A program made the position numbers and the translations under genes. Under the pieces are notes generated by a model that did no database searches, was not told the DNA's origin, and worked only from the letters and a program-made list of their open reading frames with translations. A DNA stretch of 48,169 bases from Elusimicrobiota bacterium (lineage in GTDB: Bacteria; Elusimicrobiota; Elusimicrobia; UBA1565; UBA9628): positions 20,285-68,453 of the forward strand of contig JACPOW010000101.1 of NCBI GenBank assembly GCA_016191335.1. Direction: 5' to 3'. This document shows, piece after piece, positions 45,210-48,169 of the stretch (the first letter of the stretch is position 1; each line of letters starts with the position of its first letter).

Positions 45210-48169
45210 ATGTTCAAGAAGTCACTCGCCTCGATTGTGTCGGCCGCCGTCCTCGTGGCCGGCCCCGGACACCTCACCTTGGATGCCGCCGCGCAGACGT
45301 TGACGCGCGGCCCCGTCACGGGAGTGAGCGTGACCCCGACGATCGGGACCGGGCTCAACAGCCCCGTCCCCGGCGCCTCCTCCTTTAACATGCCGTCCCT
45401 GACCCCCGGCGCCCTCTTGGCCCCGACCCTGACGGTCGCTCCGAAGCCCGTCCTGCCCGCCATCGCCTCCCCCGTCTCCCTGGCGCCCGTCCCCGCCTCC
45501 CTCGCCGCCCGCCCGATCCCCGCCGCCGCGAAGGCGATGCCGCTGACGGTCATCGCGTCCCGCGACGCCAAGGTCGGGGTCGCCGAGAAGGGCGCCGCCC
45601 TGAACGCCCTGTTCGAGAACTCGACGGTCGCCGGTCCCGAGTCCCTCGAGGGTCTCGGCCGCTCCGCCGCGTCCGCGGACGCGGGCCTGTCCCGCGCCGA
45701 GGCCGCGTCCGCCAAGTCCCCCGTCTCGATCGAGCGCGCCGCCGTGGCGAAGGGCTCGGCCGCCGGGGAGCTCGCGGTCGTCAGCCTCGTCAAGCGCGCC
45801 TGGAACGCGCTGCTCGGGATCTTCGGCCTCGGCGTCAAGAAGATGGAGACCCCCGAGGTGATGGCCCAGCGCATCATCGACCAGCTCAACGACGCCAAGC
45901 CCGTCTACAACCGCAAGGTGCAGGAAGCCTCGACCTTGGTCGAGAAGCTCAAGCTCCAGGTCGAGGGCGAGACCGCGAAGGTCGCCGAGCTCGAGCGGGG
46001 CATCACCGCGCTGCTCTCCGACTCCGACCCGGCCAACGACATCATGGCCTCGGGCATGATCAACCAGCAGAAGACCCTTAACGCCTCCATCACCTCCACG
46101 AACGAGCAGATCGTCCTCGCCGAGGCGACCTTGGCGTCCATCAAGGAGGAGCGCGCCCGCTTCTTCTCCGAGCGCGAGGAGACCATCGCCAAGATCCAGG
46201 CCGGCCTCACCAAGTCCGCGGCCGCCGACATCCAGAAGCAGATCGCCGAGCTCAAGGGCGGCTTCCAGGTCGGCGACCTCAAGGACAACATGGACAAGTT
46301 CGAGGACGCGGTCAACGACAAGGTCGCCGACGCCAAGGGCACCGCCGACTCCGTGGACAGCAACCCGGACCAGATCCTCAAGAAGGCCAAGGACTCCCTG
46401 AAGAGCCAGGAGATCAAGGACGAGCTCGCGCGCCGCAAGGCCGCCATCGAGCAGGCCAAGAAGGACAAAGGCCAGGCGGGCGGCGGCGTCGCCATCAGCG
46501 CGATGAAGGCCGTCGGCGTCGCCGTCAACGTCGTCATGGCGGTGTGGGCCGGCCTCAACACCGGCTGGATCGCGATGATCCTGGGCGCCGGCGCCGTCAT
46601 GGGCGTCGTGATGCCCCTCGCCTCGCTCGGCGGCATCGCCCTCGGCGTGTTCGCCGAGAAGGTCATGAAGACCTCGGGCGCGAAGACCGCGGGCATGGCC
46701 ATCCTCGGCGGCGTCATCGGCTTCGGCCTCGGCCTCGTCGCCGTCGGCATCGGCGGCTACGTCGGCTACGCCGTGGCCTCGCAGGCCGCCGCGATCGGGC
46801 TCGGCGTCACCGCGCTCGTCACGAGCCTCCTCGACGTCGCGTTCAAGTCCATTTTCAAGAAGGACAAGCCCGCCGACAAGGCGACCCTGACCAAAGCCCA
46901 GTGGGAGAATCTCAAGCGCTACGACGTGGTCCTCACGCTCAGCGAGGATCTCTCGGTGACCCAGGAGGACGCGATCGTGTATCTCCTGTCGCGGACCTCC
47001 GGCGTCGAATACCGCTACGACCGCGAAGCCCGGACGATCGTCGTGACCGGCATCGAAGGCCGCCTCCTGAGCGTCCTCTCCACCATGGGCGGAGTGCAGT
47101 CCGTCGTCACCAACGGCGAGCACACGAGCGATAAGGGCCAGGCCGGCGGCAAGATCTCCTCCTACCCGGCCGCCGTCTACATCCTCGGCACCCTCGGGCT
47201 GGCCGTCTCGCTCGTCATGCCGGTGACCGCGCTGACCGTGGTCGCCGTCCTCGGCGCCCTGACTTTGGCCGACACCCTCACGGCCGCGGGCAACCTCGAC
47301 AAGTCGACCAAGTTCTACGCGTTCTCGATCGGCGCCGGCGTCGCCGCCCTGATCACGCTCGGGATCTCCGGCTTCGGAGCCCCGTTCTATCTCGCGGGCG
47401 GCGCCGCGGTCCTCGCCAACGTCCTCGGCAAGGTGCACAAGGCGATCTCCCTCAAGAAGTCCGACGCCGGCGGCCTGATCCTCGAGCTCGGCATCGGCGC
47501 GGCCGTCATCGCGGTCCTCGCCGCTGTCTCCGCCCCGTTCCGCGGCCTGCTGGCCCGCGCGTGGAACGCGACGCTCGGCATGCTCGGCCTCGGCGTCAAG
47601 AAGATGGAGACGCCCGAGGTGATGGCCCAGCGCATCATCGACCAGCTGAACTCCCAGAAGCCGGTGTACAACCGCAAGGTACAGGAGGCCTCGACCCTCG
47701 TCGAGAAGCTCCGGCTCCAGATCGAGAAGCAGACGGCCCAGTCCGCCGAGCTCGACCGCTCGGTGACCGCCATCCTGTCGGACTCCGATCCGCTCAACGA
47801 CGTCATGGCCGAGTCGCTCCTCAACCAGAAGAAGACGGTGGACGCCTCGACCGCCCTGACCAAGGAGCAGCTCGTCCTCTCCGAGAAGACCCTGGTCGAC
47901 ATCAAGGAAGAGCGCGCGCGCTTCTTCTCCGAGCGCGAGGAGATGCTGGCCAAGATCCAGGCCGGCCTGACCAAGTCCAAGTCGGCCGAGATCCAGAAGC
48001 AGATCGCCGAGCTCAAGGGCGGCTTCTCGGTCGGCGACCTCAAGGACAACATGGACCGCTTCGAGGACGCGGTCAACGACAAGGTGGCCGACGCGAAGGG
48101 CACCGTCGATTCCGTGGAATCGAACCCCGACCAGATCCTCAAGAAGGCGAAGGACTCGCTGAAGAACCA
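45210..48169 (+). CDS. Leader-bearing protein with two PspA/IM30-like domains (partial, runs off the right edge)
   Basis: The frame is open for 986 codons to the window end. A signal peptide (1-28, DAAA, then Gln29) and a Pro/Ala/Leu/Ser segment (to ~115) are followed by a coiled-coil domain (~195-400). This has the order seen in PspA/IM30 proteins: VKKMETPEVMAQRIIDQL, a long helix with KVQEASTLVEKL, IKEERARFF, and FEDAVNDKVADAKG. Next come membrane segments (~430-545), an alpha/beta spacer with VVLTLSEDLSVTQED, further membrane segments (~650-765), and a second near-identical copy of the coiled-coil domain from ~782 that reaches the edge. PspA normally coats the cytoplasmic membrane face; here a signal peptide and membrane helices change the topology. 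Confidence 0.8.
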   Translation, partial: MFKKSLASIVSAAVLVAGPGHLTLDAAAQTLTRGPVTGVSVTPTIGTGLNSPVPGASSFNMPSLTPGALLAPTLTVAPKPVLPAIASPVSLAPVPASLAARPIPAAAKAMPLTVIASRDAKVGVAEKGAALNALFENSTVAGPESLEGLGRSAASADAGLSRAEAASAKSPVSIERAAVAKGSAAGELAVVSLVKRAWNALLGIFGLGVKKMETPEVMAQRIIDQLNDAKPVYNRKVQEASTLVEKLKLQVEGETAKVAELERGITALLSDSDPANDIMASGMINQQKTLNASITSTNEQIVLAEATLASIKEERARFFSEREETIAKIQAGLTKSAAADIQKQIAELKGGFQVGDLKDNMDKFEDAVNDKVADAKGTADSVDSNPDQILKKAKDSLKSQEIKDELARRKAAIEQAKKDKGQAGGGVAISAMKAVGVAVNVVMAVWAGLNTGWIAMILGAGAVMGVVMPLASLGGIALGVFAEKVMKTSGAKTAGMAILGGVIGFGLGLVAVGIGGYVGYAVASQAAAIGLGVTALVTSLLDVAFKSIFKKDKPADKATLTKAQWENLKRYDVVLTLSEDLSVTQEDAIVYLLSRTSGVEYRYDREARTIVVTGIEGRLLSVLSTMGGVQSVVTNGEHTSDKGQAGGKISSYPAAVYILGTLGLAVSLVMPVTALTVVAVLGALTLADTLTAAGNLDKSTKFYAFSIGAGVAALITLGISGFGAPFYLAGGAAVLANVLGKVHKAISLKKSDAGGLILELGIGAAVIAVLAAVSAPFRGLLARAWNATLGMLGLGVKKMETPEVMAQRIIDQLNSQKPVYNRKVQEASTLVEKLRLQIEKQTAQSAELDRSVTAILSDSDPLNDVMAESLLNQKKTVDASTALTKEQLVLSEKTLVDIKEERARFFSEREEMLAKIQAGLTKSKSAEIQKQIAELKGGFSVGDLKDNMDRFEDAVNDKVADAKGTVDSVESNPDQILKKAKDSLKN
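45794..46412 (+). repeat. PspA-like domain repeat, copy A
   Basis: About 615 bases from GCCTGGAACGCG to AAGGACTCCCTGAAGAGCC. The matching copy B lies at 47555-48169. Both encode METPEVMAQRIIDQLN and FEDAVNDKVADAKG without change. Confidence 0.88.
47555..48169 (+). repeat. PspA-like domain repeat, copy B (cut by the window edge)
   Basis: The second copy of the domain. The stretches differ from copy A mainly at silent sites and in the middle of the long helix (for example KLRLQIEKQTAQSAELDR against KLKLQVEGETAKVAELER), suggesting an old tandem duplication under protein-level selection. Confidence 0.88.

Noticed and set aside
45222..47438. A 738-codon minus-strand frame opposite the PspA-like gene
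   Set aside because: Antisense shadow of a continuous plus-strand frame with a signal peptide, a ribosome site and a conserved duplicated domain.

Overview
The window is GC-rich bacterial chromosome with strong G/C preference at third codon positions. It holds 32 protein-coding genes that I can support (two cut by the window edges, one broken by a frameshift), two weaker short reading frames and one tRNA-Thr. No rRNA, CRISPR array, transposase, integrase or phage gene was seen. Lipoproteins, an M16 peptidase pair, PspA-like domains and many exported proteins suggest a diderm, free-living heterotroph. From memory, the Pro/Ala/Leu/Ser-rich leaders on unrelated proteins recall Elusimicrobiota metagenome assemblies. 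That placement is inference only; no ribosomal marker is present.

Layout. 1-4111 (minus): methyltransferase, M16 peptidase, a frameshifted non-catalytic M16 partner and a membrane protein running off the left edge. 4164-5878 (plus): carbon-nitrogen hydrolase, hotdog thioesterase, cold-shock protein with a canonical promoter and terminator. 6250-10590 (minus): RmuC, an SRPBCC protein, a lipoprotein and a GT-C-like membrane protein with TPR-like repeats. 10643-12270 (plus): acyl-CoA dehydrogenase and a DUF985 cupin. 12399-14651: MFS transporter behind a secretion leader. 15025-15095 (minus): tRNA-Thr(TGT). 15162-18583: SGNH-like protein, DUF5989, carbamoyltransferase and a small membrane protein, a tight cassette probably decorating a cell-surface glycan. 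18659-21251: cysteine desulfurase, an unknown exported protein and a polysaccharide deacetylase. 21284-30773: a glycan cluster with two GH13 enzymes, membrane proteins and a glycosyltransferase. 30782-34321: caspase-like lipoprotein, adenosine-deaminase-like enzyme and cupin. 34428-38884 (minus): M1 aminopeptidase carrying a C-terminal MbcA/ParS-like antitoxin domain, then a HAD-like protein. 39062-48169: a 1535-residue coiled-coil protein, a TraB-like protein and a protein with duplicated PspA-like domains that runs off the right edge.

Four signals go beyond ordinary annotation. (1) Eight otherwise unrelated proteins share a signal peptide whose predicted cleavage always leaves Gln as the first mature residue, followed by a low-complexity Pro/Ala/Leu/Ser segment. 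This looks like a lineage-specific export or sorting leader. (2) At least eleven genes that begin transcription units have a -10-like hexamer only 5-7 nt before the start codon, which predicts leaderless mRNAs, while several operon-internal genes have good Shine-Dalgarno sites. (3) Two patches inside long genes (about 26570-27960 and 36290-37265) have different codon use and many tiny perfect hairpins, often with GCA, GAA or TTC loops. Some of these recur exactly in different reading frames. (4) The M1 peptidase appears fused in frame to a complete toxin-antitoxin antitoxin domain.
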